Translations under genes and position numbers: made by a program
Assembly: GCF_019923745.1 (NCBI RefSeq)
Contig: NZ_JAANOG010000001.1
Span: 124,001 to 188,000, forward strand
DNA length: 64,000 nt
Direction: 5' to 3'
Origin: Aquirufa aurantiipilula
GTDB lineage: Bacteria; Bacteroidota; Bacteroidia; Cytophagales; Spirosomataceae
In this document: in pieces, positions 1-7,775 of the stretch
Layout: every line of letters starts with the position of its first letter
Position numbering within the stretch: the stretch's first letter is position 1
Notes under the pieces: model-generated
What the model was told of the DNA's origin: nothing
Database searches by the model: none
What the model saw: only the letters and a program-made list of their open reading frames with translations

Positions 1-474
1 TATTGGTCAACGGTCAAAATTGATCGTAATACCAAACCAACAACTTTTGTATTTGAATATCCTAAAGAACCCAATTGGCCATTAGCTGCGGCTGTCGGCA
101 TAGTTAAAAGTTTAGTCAAGGAAAAAGTGGCTGACAAGAAGCGCTTGTACATCATGGGACTATCCATGGGGGGAATGGGCACTTTTGAGGCTATTTCTAG
201 AAATCCAAAAATGTTTGCTGCAGCGGCACCTATTTGTGGAGGAACTGACTTACATTTTGTGAAAAAGTATGCCAAAAGATTACCATTGTGGGTATTTCAT
301 GGAGATGCGGATGCCGTTGTACCTGTTCGTCATTCTCGTGAAGCGGTTGCAGCTTTAAAAGAAGCAGGAGGAAATCCAAAGTACACTGAATATCCAGGAG
401 TCAATCATAATTCTTGGGATAATGCCTTCAAAGAACCAGAGTTATTTTCTTGGATGTTTTCGCACAAAAAATAA
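1..474 (+). CDS. Alpha/beta-hydrolase (esterase/peptidase-like), 5' end outside window
   Basis: Partial gene: the reading frame is open from base 1, so the start lies upstream and only the last 157 residues are seen. They hold the C-terminal half of an alpha/beta-hydrolase. The nucleophile elbow GLSMGG (Ser about visible residue 55), an acid in HGDADAVVP (about 104) and a His in PGVNHNSW (about 136) give a complete Ser-Asp-His triad. This arrangement is typical of secreted PHB-depolymerase/CE1-like and dienelactone-hydrolase-like esterases of Bacteroidota. The kduI/GH105 genes nearby make a carbohydrate esterase plausible, but that is inference; the substrate cannot be read from the sequence. 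A hairpin with a T-run at 502-538 follows. Confidence 0.8.
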   Translation, partial: YWSTVKIDRNTKPTTFVFEYPKEPNWPLAAAVGIVKSLVKEKVADKKRLYIMGLSMGGMGTFEAISRNPKMFAAAAPICGGTDLHFVKKYAKRLPLWVFHGDADAVVPVRHSREAVAALKEAGGNPKYTEYPGVNHNSWDNAFKEPELFSWMFSHKK

Positions 475-481
475 TTAAATT

Positions 482-1135
482 ATGCTATTAAGCATCTTAT
501 TATACCTCCAGGTTGCCTTATTACCTGGAGGTATTTTTAATGTATCTGGGGCATCAACGGCCTCAACAACAAACTATTTATTGGTGAAAAAGGGCTATGT
601 AATGTCCTATGACGGAGTGCAAGGGAAAGCAAATTGGGTAGCTTGGACCTTAAGTGCAACTGATATCGGAGATGTGCCAAGATCCAATCGATTTAAGCAA
701 GATGAAGACTTGCCCAGGCAGTTTAAAAGGATTGATGCGGATGATTATAAATACAGTGGATACGACCGTGGTCATTTGTGCAATTCAGAAGATCGATCCT
801 CCAGTTTCTATCTCAATACGGAAACCTTTCTGATGTCGAACATGATCCCCCAGACTCCTGAATTAAATCGGGGTCCATGGGAGCGTTTAGAAGCCTATTG
901 TAGAAAATTGGCTAAAAGAGGACAAAAACTAACCATTTATGCTGGAGGAATCGGAGTAATAGATAAAATTGGGAATGAAGTAGTAATCCCTAAATATTGT
1001 TGGAAAGTGGTTATCAGTCCCGACAAAACTTGGTATCTCTTATTTCCTAATTCGCATGATTTACACCCCAATTGGCAAACCTTTGCCACTTCTAAAACGA
1101 CCTTGGAAAAAATGACAGGATTACGATTCCCTTAG
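482..1135 (+). CDS. Secreted DNA/RNA non-specific endonuclease (DRGH/NucA family)
   Basis: 217 aa. The beta-beta-alpha-metal nuclease signature DRGH is at residues 95-98 (His98 would be the general base), followed by NSEDRS. MSNMIPQTPELNRGPWERLE (from residue 118) carries the expected metal-binding Asn. These enzymes cut DNA and RNA without sequence preference and are normally exported. The first 25 residues are hydrophobic and fit a signal peptide, though without the usual early Lys/Arg. The ATG at 482 is 7 bases past the previous stop. Oddly, a perfect 12-bp inverted repeat with a T-run (502-538) lies inside the first 19 codons. The gene converges on the GH105 gene with a 4-base overlap. 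Confidence 0.85.
   Translation: MLLSILLYLQVALLPGGIFNVSGASTASTTNYLLVKKGYVMSYDGVQGKANWVAWTLSATDIGDVPRSNRFKQDEDLPRQFKRIDADDYKYSGYDRGHLCNSEDRSSSFYLNTETFLMSNMIPQTPELNRGPWERLEAYCRKLAKRGQKLTIYAGGIGVIDKIGNEVVIPKYCWKVVISPDKTWYLLFPNSHDLHPNWQTFATSKTTLEKMTGLRFP
502..538 (+). terminator. Perfect 12-bp hairpin plus T-run inside the nuclease signal-peptide region
   Basis: Arms 502-513 and 523-534 are exact reverse complements around a 9-base loop, and a run of T follows at 534-538. It has the form of an intrinsic terminator for the esterase gene ending at 474, yet it sits within the first codons of the nuclease. It may terminate, attenuate, or simply encode the signal peptide. Confidence 0.6.
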
Positions 1136-3027
1136 GGTTTCAATGCCCATTCTATCAATTTTTTGGCAGCTGGGAAGTTTTCGTATTCCAAAGGTATGCG
1201 GCGGTTATTGGTGTATTCATTGTAAATCCAAGGATCTCCCAAGGCAAATACTTTTCCTTTACCAACTTCTGCCATGGCCATTACACAGTATCCGTTGAGA
1301 TCTTCTAAGGATTTGGCAGGACCAGAAAGCTTGATAGTTGAAATCTCTTTGATGTAGATTTTTTTCAATCCTTTGAAAACTGGATTGTTGGCTGATATAT
1401 TCAAGGTTCCTTGATGCCAGTTTTTACCTTGTACCATGTTTAAATTGGGTCCAACAAACTCCATTCCAAAGCGTTTTGCTAATGTGTTGAATTTCGGTAT
1501 CTCGCAATTGGTGGTATCATTGGCCAACAAAATTAAAGTGCCACCGGCTTTCACCCATTTCTCTATTTCATCTGCATCTTGAGAACGCATATAGTTGGGC
1601 TTAGCGGTTTCTTTTTTACTATCTGGATCCACAATGATGTAAACCTTGGCTCCAGCTAAGTTTTTAATCGTAGGTGCTTGAGCTAAACTATCAATTTTAG
1701 CCCCTAATTGTTCTGTTTGGACTCCTAATAATTGAAATCCTGAATCTTTTCTGTCTTCCCAAGTATAATGGAAACGCTCCATGTTCCCTTGTTTGTTTTT
1801 TCGGAATTCATGATTGAAGTAATAATCTAAAACTACTTTTTTACCTTTTCCAATGCTTAATTCTTTAGCAATTTCCATTTCTAAAGAAGCCATAATGAAT
1901 GGACCAGCACCCTTTAAATCATCCGTTTTTAAGGGTTCCGACATGTAATAAGCAAAACTGCCATCGCGGTAAGGAGTACCCCCTAATCCACCTACACTCA
2001 CTGTTTTTTCTAGATGTATAAAACCCTGAGCATCTTTTGTGATGAATTTTTCGAGAATGGAAGCATAGGCTTTTTGGGATGCAGCCAAATATGCAGAGGG
2101 GAGATAGCCCTTGCGAACCCCCTTCGCAAAGGCGTATACGTACATATTGGCACATGATGCCTCCAAGTAATTCCCTTTTTGAGTACCTAATGTGGGTAAT
2201 TGATACCAAAGTCCAGTGGATTGATCTTGAACCTTAACTAAGGCTGCGCTTAATTCATTCAATTGTTTGATCAACATATTTCTTTTTGGGTGCTGCATCG
2301 GGAAATAGTCCAATACATCCACTAGAGCCATAGCATACCAACCCATTGCACGTCCCCAAAAGTTGGGAGAAAGCCCCGTTTGCTTACTCGCCCAGGCTTG
2401 TTTTCGCTCATGGTCATATGCATGATACAAAAGTCCCGTTTTAGGATCTTTTGCATTTTTATACATCAATTCAAACTGTAGAGCGATATCATCCCAATTA
2501 TTTTGATGAAAAACTTGGCTGTATTCGGCATAATATGGCTCAAGCATATATAAACCATCTAACCACATTTGATCCGGATAACGATCTTTATGCCAAAATC
2601 CACCTTCTTTAGTTCTAGGTTGTTTACTAATTTGCAAGCGTAATTGGTCTGCGGCTATTTTATATTTTTCATCACCCATTTCCTGATAAAGAGAAAGTAG
2701 AAGTCGCCCCGTGGTGATATTATCTGAATTGAACTCCGAAAATTTATAGGTACGTATATCTCCTTTATCGTTAATAAAACTATTGATGTTTTTCTGTAAG
2801 TATTGAAAGTAAGTTGCGTCTCCTGTTCTCTGGTGCACATTTTCAAGCGCTTTTAAAAACAATCCTTGTTCATAATCCCATGTGGCAGGCTTACCTATTT
2901 TTACTTGAATGGAATCATGATGGGTATGCATCAATGATTGTGCCATTTGAATCGAATAAGGGATGTTTTGTGCCGATATAGGAACTAAAAAAACATAGCA
3001 AAGTATACCTAAAAGCGCTTTTTTCAT
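1132..3027 (-). CDS. GH105 unsaturated rhamnogalacturonyl hydrolase with extra C-terminal domain
   Basis: 631 aa from the ATG at 3027, chosen because it starts a clean signal peptide (MKKALLGILCYVFLVPISAQ) one base after the kduI stop; an upstream extension would run into kduI. Residues about 25-400 are an alpha/alpha-barrel of the GH88/GH105 type. Visible motifs are MWLDGLYML with candidate catalytic Asp157, SPNFWGRAMGWYAMAL, and GTPYRDGSFAYYMSEP. Such enzymes hydrate the 4,5-unsaturated uronic acid left by pectate or rhamnogalacturonan lyases. The last ~230 residues form a second domain (VYIIVDPDSKK, WVKAGGTLILLAND, GKGKVFALGDPW) resembling a glutamine-amidotransferase-like/DUF4350 fold. 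Probably periplasmic and co-transcribed with kduI. Confidence 0.87.
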   Translation of the reverse strand: MKKALLGILCYVFLVPISAQNIPYSIQMAQSLMHTHHDSIQVKIGKPATWDYEQGLFLKALENVHQRTGDATYFQYLQKNINSFINDKGDIRTYKFSEFNSDNITTGRLLLSLYQEMGDEKYKIAADQLRLQISKQPRTKEGGFWHKDRYPDQMWLDGLYMLEPYYAEYSQVFHQNNWDDIALQFELMYKNAKDPKTGLLYHAYDHERKQAWASKQTGLSPNFWGRAMGWYAMALVDVLDYFPMQHPKRNMLIKQLNELSAALVKVQDQSTGLWYQLPTLGTQKGNYLEASCANMYVYAFAKGVRKGYLPSAYLAASQKAYASILEKFITKDAQGFIHLEKTVSVGGLGGTPYRDGSFAYYMSEPLKTDDLKGAGPFIMASLEMEIAKELSIGKGKKVVLDYYFNHEFRKNKQGNMERFHYTWEDRKDSGFQLLGVQTEQLGAKIDSLAQAPTIKNLAGAKVYIIVDPDSKKETAKPNYMRSQDADEIEKWVKAGGTLILLANDTTNCEIPKFNTLAKRFGMEFVGPNLNMVQGKNWHQGTLNISANNPVFKGLKKIYIKEISTIKLSGPAKSLEDLNGYCVMAMAEVGKGKVFALGDPWIYNEYTNNRRIPLEYENFPAAKKLIEWALKP

Positions 3028-3028
3028 A

Positions 3029-3859
3029 TTAACGTAGTTCAGTAATTTCAGAAAAATCCATGTCTGTATAATCTTTATTTTCACCCGCCATTCCCCAAAT
3101 GAAAGAATAGTTTTGTGTACCTGCACCGCTATGAATAGACCATGGAGGGGAAATCACTGCTTGGTGATTTTGAACCCAAATATGTTTTGTTTCTTTCGTT
3201 TCACCCATTAAGTGTAAAACTGCTTGTCCAGGTTTTACATCAAAATATAAATAGACTTCCATTCTACGATCATGCACGTGGGCTGGCATGGTATTCCAGA
3301 TGGATCCTGGTTCTAATATGGTTAAGCCCATAACCAATTGACAAGATTGAATACCATCGTGGTGAATGTATTTATAAATGGTTCTATGATTGGAATTTTC
3401 TAAAGAACCTATATTCACTGTTACCACATTTTCCCGGTCTAATTTTTCGTTCGGGTAGGTAGCATGTGCTTGTGAAGATAGCAAATAAAACTGCGCTGGC
3501 TCGCTGGCTGAAGCCGAACTGAAACTAACATCTTGAGTTCCTTTACCTAAATAAACTGCACTTAGTTTAGATATTTCAAAGCTTTGTCCATCAGCTTTCA
3601 CCGTACCAGCTCCTCCCACATTAATAATGCCTAATTCTCTTCGCTCCAAGAAAAAATTGGCTTTCAATTTTTCTGGATTAGGTAATTTGATTTCACCTAA
3701 AACCGGCATTGCTCCACCAATAATCATACGATCGTAGATGGAATAGGTTAAATGAATTTGATTCGCTTCAAATATATGTTCAACCAAAAAATGGTCCCTT
3801 AGTTCTTGATTAGTAAAGGTGGATACTTCTTTTCTACTCGCCTCAAATCGATAGTTCAT
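3029..3859 (-). CDS. kduI: 5-dehydro-4-deoxy-D-glucuronate isomerase
   Basis: 276 aa, full family length. KduI converts 4-deoxy-L-threo-5-hexosulose uronate, released from unsaturated galacturonides, to 3-deoxy-D-glycero-2,5-hexodiulosonate in the cytoplasm. The cupin metal site is visible: HVHDRRME gives His194, His196 and Glu201, with a fourth ligand His243 in WSIHSGAG, as in the known zinc enzyme. No signal peptide. It is the first gene of a minus-strand pair with the GH105 gene, with a 1-base gap, so the two steps of unsaturated uronate processing are coupled. kduD and kdgK are not in the window. Confidence 0.96.
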   Translation of the reverse strand: MNYRFEASRKEVSTFTNQELRDHFLVEHIFEANQIHLTYSIYDRMIIGGAMPVLGEIKLPNPEKLKANFFLERRELGIINVGGAGTVKADGQSFEISKLSAVYLGKGTQDVSFSSASASEPAQFYLLSSQAHATYPNEKLDRENVVTVNIGSLENSNHRTIYKYIHHDGIQSCQLVMGLTILEPGSIWNTMPAHVHDRRMEVYLYFDVKPGQAVLHLMGETKETKHIWVQNHQAVISPPWSIHSGAGTQNYSFIWGMAGENKDYTDMDFSEITELR

Positions 3860-3942
3860 GTGCTTAATTTTTAGTTTAGAAAGAGAGGATAGACAAAATT
3901 CTACTCAAATTGCAGCTATCTTTAAGCGCAATTTCTAACGGC

Positions 3943-4797
3943 ATGACGGTATATCCTATTAATTTCTTTGATGACGTGTCCTCTTTTTTCAAGGAAATTG
4001 AGTTAAAGGTAGAGATAGCTTTGGATAAAGCGCCTAATACATATTATTTACCAGAGTTATCCTTATTTGTTCAATGCTATTCCTTGAAAGACTTTAAAGA
4101 AGCGAAAACGCATTCTGATGCAGAAACATGGCAAAAGGACTATTTGCAATTGACTAGTGGAACCATTGAATTCATTCGGATTTGGGAAGATATTTGGTAT
4201 CTACATAGTTCCTGGATTAAACAATATTTCACTCATCGAAAACAAAAAAGTGCCTCTATTTTTGCTCGAGATTTACGTGCCGTGGATATTCACAAAGAAA
4301 TAGCAGATCAATTTTTAGAAAAAGAGCATCTTTTAGGAAAAGTTCAAGCCAAAAAGTTTATTGGATTAGTCGTACCTCCGCATCGTCAATTTAGGAACAT
4401 ATCCAGTGAATACATTGTCGGGGATCAAAAATTGGTTGGAGTTGCTGCATTTGCTAAGCCTATGATCATGAAGGAAGCGAAACTGGAAGGTCAACTTTCA
4501 GGTGAACTAATTCGTTTTTGTTCTATTTTAGGAACAAGAATCGTGGGTGGTTTGAGTAAGGTACTTCTCCATTACCAACAAGATGAAAAGGTGAATAATA
4601 TCATGACTTACATCGATTTGGAATGGAATCGAGGTAAAGGATATCAATCTATTGGATTTCAAGAAGTACAATTGACTCAGCCGATTTTATATAATTTGAA
4701 TGACCAAGGTGAACGAGTGATTTGTCGAACTTGGGAAGAAGCTACAGTTTGTACAGCAGGAAATAAAAAGCTTCGTATCTATTTCCCAGAAAATTGA
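3943..4797 (+). CDS. Orphan protein with GNAT-like domain of the homing-endonuclease-associated type
   Basis: 284 aa from the ATG at 3943; a TTG at 3910 in the same frame would add 11 residues, and the choice is uncertain. No assigned function. The C-terminal half (from about SIFARDLRAVDIHKEIADQF) has the order seen in GNAT-like domains fused to phage homing endonucleases such as T4 Hef-like proteins. It reads ARDLRAVD...FLEKEHLLG, then LVGVAAFAKP, ELIRFCSILGTRIVGGLSKVL, and IMTYIDLEWNRGKGYQSIGF. There is no nuclease domain and no phage context. The N-terminal ~100 residues are unrecognised. It lies 56 bases upstream of miaA on the same strand, so a link to tRNA or nucleic-acid modification is possible but unproven. 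Confidence 0.6.
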   Translation: MTVYPINFFDDVSSFFKEIELKVEIALDKAPNTYYLPELSLFVQCYSLKDFKEAKTHSDAETWQKDYLQLTSGTIEFIRIWEDIWYLHSSWIKQYFTHRKQKSASIFARDLRAVDIHKEIADQFLEKEHLLGKVQAKKFIGLVVPPHRQFRNISSEYIVGDQKLVGVAAFAKPMIMKEAKLEGQLSGELIRFCSILGTRIVGGLSKVLLHYQQDEKVNNIMTYIDLEWNRGKGYQSIGFQEVQLTQPILYNLNDQGERVICRTWEEATVCTAGNKKLRIYFPEN

Positions 4798-4853
4798 CGC
4801 AATTTTGTGAACTTATTATTTGTAAGTTGACTCTTTAATTTTTTCTATTTGTC

Positions 4854-5660
4854 ATGTCACTTCCTCTTATCACTCTTCTAGGACCTACTGCAAGTGGCAA
4901 AACAGCTTTGGCAGTTGAATTGGCCAAAAGAATAGGAGGGGAGATTATTTCAGCAGATTCTAGACAGTTGTATCGTCGTTTAGATATTGGAACAGGTAAA
5001 GATTTATTGGAGTATGGTGAAGGAGAAAATGCGGTGGAATACCACCTTATTGATGTGTTGGATGTAGGAGATACTTATTCAGTAGCACATTTTCAGAAAG
5101 ATGTCTTTGATGCTTTAAAGAATATTGATGTAAAGCAAAAATATCCTATTTTATGTGGTGGTACGGGTTTATACATTGACGCTGTTTTATCTAGTTATCA
5201 ATTTTCTAAATTACCTCCTTTTTTAGATTCACCTTTGGAATTGGATCGTCCAAGCATCGTTTTTGGATTACAACCCTCCTGGGATATTCGAAGAGATAAT
5301 TGTTCGAAAAGGTTTTATCAACGTTTAGAAGAAGGGATGATTGAAGAGGTTGAAAATCTGTTACAAGATGGTATAAAGCCTGCAGATTTGCGTTGGTTGG
5401 GTTTGGAGTACAAATGGTTAACGGATTTTCTAGAAAAGAAAATAAGTAGGGAAGAGTTAGAAAAAGGCCTGGAAGTTGCCATTCATCAATTTGCCAAAAG
5501 GCAAATGACATTTTTTCGTAAAATGGAGCGTTCGGGCATTGATATTCAATGGATTCCTGAAAATTTAATGCGGTCAGAAGCAGTCGATTGGATGATTTCT
5601 CAATTAATTTTTAAGGATTTTTTGCCAAAGGACTTGCTTAAAATCGAAAAAAGGCCTTAA
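4854..5660 (+). CDS. miaA: tRNA dimethylallyltransferase, compact form
   Basis: 268 aa, against about 300-316 usual. MiaA adds a dimethylallyl group to N6 of A37 in tRNAs reading UNN codons. The P-loop GPTASGKT is at residues 10-17, followed by ISADSRQLYRRLDIGTGK (catalytic Asp), GGTGLYIDAVL, and the C-terminal FAKRQMTFFRKM. Between GGTGLY and FGLQPSWDIRR there are about 35 residues, where the E. coli enzyme has about 94. The helical insertion with the IHPND-R-RALE motif that clamps the anticodon arm is missing. The frame is clean, so this is not a sequencing break. Followed by tRNA-Ser(UGA), a tRNA with the A36-A37-A38 target. Confidence 0.85.
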   Translation: MSLPLITLLGPTASGKTALAVELAKRIGGEIISADSRQLYRRLDIGTGKDLLEYGEGENAVEYHLIDVLDVGDTYSVAHFQKDVFDALKNIDVKQKYPILCGGTGLYIDAVLSSYQFSKLPPFLDSPLELDRPSIVFGLQPSWDIRRDNCSKRFYQRLEEGMIEEVENLLQDGIKPADLRWLGLEYKWLTDFLEKKISREELEKGLEVAIHQFAKRQMTFFRKMERSGIDIQWIPENLMRSEAVDWMISQLIFKDFLPKDLLKIEKRP

Positions 5661-5664
5661 TTTG
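5634..5664 (+). promoter_or_regulatory. Candidate promoter of tRNA-Ser, inside the miaA 3' end
   Basis: TTG at 5634-5636, a 20-base spacer and TTAATTTG at 5657-5664, one mismatch from the TAnnTTTG consensus of the Bacteroidota housekeeping sigma factor. A start about 7 bases downstream would give a short leader before the tRNA at 5682. Confidence 0.4.
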
Positions 5665-5681
5665 CATTCTCAATTTGAGAC

Positions 5682-5766
5682 AGAGGGTTGTCAGAGTGGT
5701 CGATCGAGGCAGTCTTGAAAACTGTTGGCTGTTACAGGCCCGGGGGTTCGAATCCCTCACCCTCTA
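5682..5766 (+). tRNA. tRNA-Ser (anticodon UGA)
   Basis: The acceptor arms 5682-5688 and 5759-5765 pair over 7 bp. The anticodon stem is 5709-5713 with 5721-5725, and the loop CTTGAAA places TGA at positions 34-36. A long class II variable arm (about 5726-5741) and the T loop TTCGAAT follow. CCA is encoded at 5767-5769. The discriminator reads A rather than the usual serine G. A36, A37 and A38 make it a predicted MiaA substrate. Confidence 0.93.
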
Positions 5767-5768
5767 CC

Positions 5769-5797
5769 AAAAGCGCAAAGAAATTTGCGCTTTTTTT
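5769..5797 (+). terminator. Intrinsic terminator after tRNA-Ser
   Basis: Stem 5769-5779 (AAAAGCGCAAA) pairs with 5784-5794 around a GAAA tetraloop and is followed by a run of T to about 5797. It ends the tRNA transcript. Confidence 0.85.
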
Positions 5798-5943
5798 GTT
5801 TAATAAGCTATTGATTTTTCTAGCCTTCATAAACTAAAGTATTGGAATTTAAGATTGGTAAACTTGAGTTAAGTAGTAAAATTTATTGAGGACATATTTC
5901 TCCGCCTCCCAAGAAATTCATATTTATGTAGTATTTTCATAGC

Positions 5944-6615
5944 ATGAAATTATACATTGTTCCTACGCCCATCGGTAACTTAGAAGATATCACTTTAAGG
6001 GCTATTCGGATTTTAGGCGAAGTGGATGGTATTTTGGCTGAAGATACACGCAATACGGGTCAATTATTGAAACATTTAAATATCAATAAACCATTATTTG
6101 CTCATCATGCACATAATGAGCATGCTGGAGTAGCTGGAGTTATAAAAATGTTGTTAGCAGGAAAGTCAATGGCATTGGTCTCCGATGCAGGAACCCCAGG
6201 AATCTCAGATCCTGGATTTTTATTGGTCAAAGCTTGCGTAGAACAAGGAATAGAAGTGGAGACATTACCAGGAGCAACGGCCTTTGTGCCAGCATTAGTC
6301 AATTCAGGATTTCCATGTGATCGATTTATTTTTGAAGGATTTTTGCCGCATAAAAAAGGTCGACAAACACGTTGGAAAGCCATTGCTGAAGAAGATAAGA
6401 CTGTTGTATTATATGAATCTCCTCACCGAATTGTGAAAACGATGGAACAGGCTGTAGAGTTTTTGGGGGATTCTAGACAAGTTATGCTTGCCAGAGAATT
6501 ATCTAAAATGCACGAGCAAATGATACGAGGGACAACTGCTGAAGTATTATTGTATTTAAATCAACATCCTGATAAAGTTAGAGGTGAAATGGTTTTAATT
6601 ATCGCAGGTAAATAA
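5944..6615 (+). CDS. rsmI: 16S rRNA (cytidine(1402)-2'-O)-methyltransferase
   Basis: 223 aa. RsmI uses SAM to 2'-O-methylate C1402 in the ribosomal P site. It opens with the tetrapyrrole-methylase-type motif VPTPIGNLEDITLRA; LAEDTRNTGQLL, LVSDAGTPGISDPG and PGATAFVPALVNSGFP follow in the usual order, then FEGFLPHKKGR and YESPHRI. It lacks the small C-terminal extension of the E. coli protein, as is common in Bacteroidota. The lnb-like gene follows after 6 bases, so the two probably share a transcript. Confidence 0.95.
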   Translation: MKLYIVPTPIGNLEDITLRAIRILGEVDGILAEDTRNTGQLLKHLNINKPLFAHHAHNEHAGVAGVIKMLLAGKSMALVSDAGTPGISDPGFLLVKACVEQGIEVETLPGATAFVPALVNSGFPCDRFIFEGFLPHKKGRQTRWKAIAEEDKTVVLYESPHRIVKTMEQAVEFLGDSRQVMLARELSKMHEQMIRGTTAEVLLYLNQHPDKVRGEMVLIIAGK

Positions 6616-6621
6616 GCTTTT

Positions 6622-7770
6622 ATGAAGTATTTGTACATATTGTTACTGAGCTGTTTGATGCATACAGTATGGGCTCAAAATAAGCTGAGTGCAGAATCTC
6701 GAGTTTCTTTGGTAACCATTGCACCTGGAACAGAATTGTATTCTTTTTTTGGGCATACGTTAATTCGAGTGTATGACCCAGCCACAGGTTTGGATAGGGC
6801 ATATAGCTTTGGGACTTTCGATTTTCAAACAGAAAATTTTTATTGGAAATTTTTGAAGGGCACTTTGCCTTATTCTTTGTCGTATAATAACATGTCCGAC
6901 GTGTTAAATTACTATTCTCAATATGAAAATAGGACGCTAAGAGAACAGGTTTTAGTTTTGAATGAGGATCAAAAGAATCAAATCTTTCAAGCTTTAGAAA
7001 AGAATTATTTGCCTGAAAACCGATATTATCAATACAAGTTTTTTTATGATAATTGCGCCACACGCATTCGTGATATATTTGAACATGCAGCACCTGGAGC
7101 ATATCCATGGGCTACCATGTCTCGTTTAGAAGGACTTTCATACCGAGATTGGATGAATCGATATTTGCCTTCTGCCGCCTGGGTAACTTTTGGTATGAAT
7201 TTGGCTTTGGGATTACCTTCTGATGTCACAGCGGACGCTTCGCAATCCTGTTATTTGCCCGATAATTTAGAAATCGCTACCGCCCAAGCTATGCTTAATA
7301 AGCAAAAATTGGTTGAAGCTTCTTTCACCTTGTTTGAAGCTCAGCCAAATCCTTCAGGCAGTTTTGATATATTGGGACCTATACCTGTATTGTTGGCGAT
7401 TTCGCTGGTCCTAGTGATTTTATCATTGCGTTTTTCACATAAAAAAGGCCTGCTTTATGGCATGGATATAGTCCTTTTCTTTATTTATGGATTATTCGGA
7501 ATCTTAATATTCTTTTTGGCTACGGCTACAGACCATGAAGTGATGTCCAACAATGTGAGTTGCTTCATATTATGGCCTATACATTTCCCATTGGTCTTTT
7601 GGTTTGCAAAAAATCATAGGGATGGATTTTGGCTTAAATATGTCAGAATTGCCTTTATTGTAGCATTCATAGCCAGTCTAATTTCAGGTTATCTATTTTA
7701 TGGTCTATTCATTATAGCCTTACCCTTATTGGTTCGTTTATTCTTTTTGTCCCGTTTTAATTCCAAATAG
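6622..7770 (+). CDS. lnb: Lnb-like lipoprotein N-acyltransferase (DUF4105 domain)
   Basis: 382 aa. After a signal peptide or anchor (residues 1-19) comes the periplasmic DUF4105 domain: LVTIAPGTELYSFFGHTLIRV with His45, a YSFGTFDF strand, and FFYDNCATRIRD with Cys145. These conserved His and Cys residues suit a thiol acyl-transfer mechanism. The C-terminal third (about 250-378) holds some five membrane helices. Family knowledge: this domain defines Lnb, proposed to N-acylate lipoproteins in Bacteroidota in place of Lnt; assignment of this copy is by domain recognition only. It lies between rsmI and a threonine aldolase gene with gaps of 5-6 bases. Confidence 0.75.
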   Translation: MKYLYILLLSCLMHTVWAQNKLSAESRVSLVTIAPGTELYSFFGHTLIRVYDPATGLDRAYSFGTFDFQTENFYWKFLKGTLPYSLSYNNMSDVLNYYSQYENRTLREQVLVLNEDQKNQIFQALEKNYLPENRYYQYKFFYDNCATRIRDIFEHAAPGAYPWATMSRLEGLSYRDWMNRYLPSAAWVTFGMNLALGLPSDVTADASQSCYLPDNLEIATAQAMLNKQKLVEASFTLFEAQPNPSGSFDILGPIPVLLAISLVLVILSLRFSHKKGLLYGMDIVLFFIYGLFGILIFFLATATDHEVMSNNVSCFILWPIHFPLVFWFAKNHRDGFWLKYVRIAFIVAFIASLISGYLFYGLFIIALPLLVRLFFLSRFNSK

Positions 7771-7775
7771 CCTCC

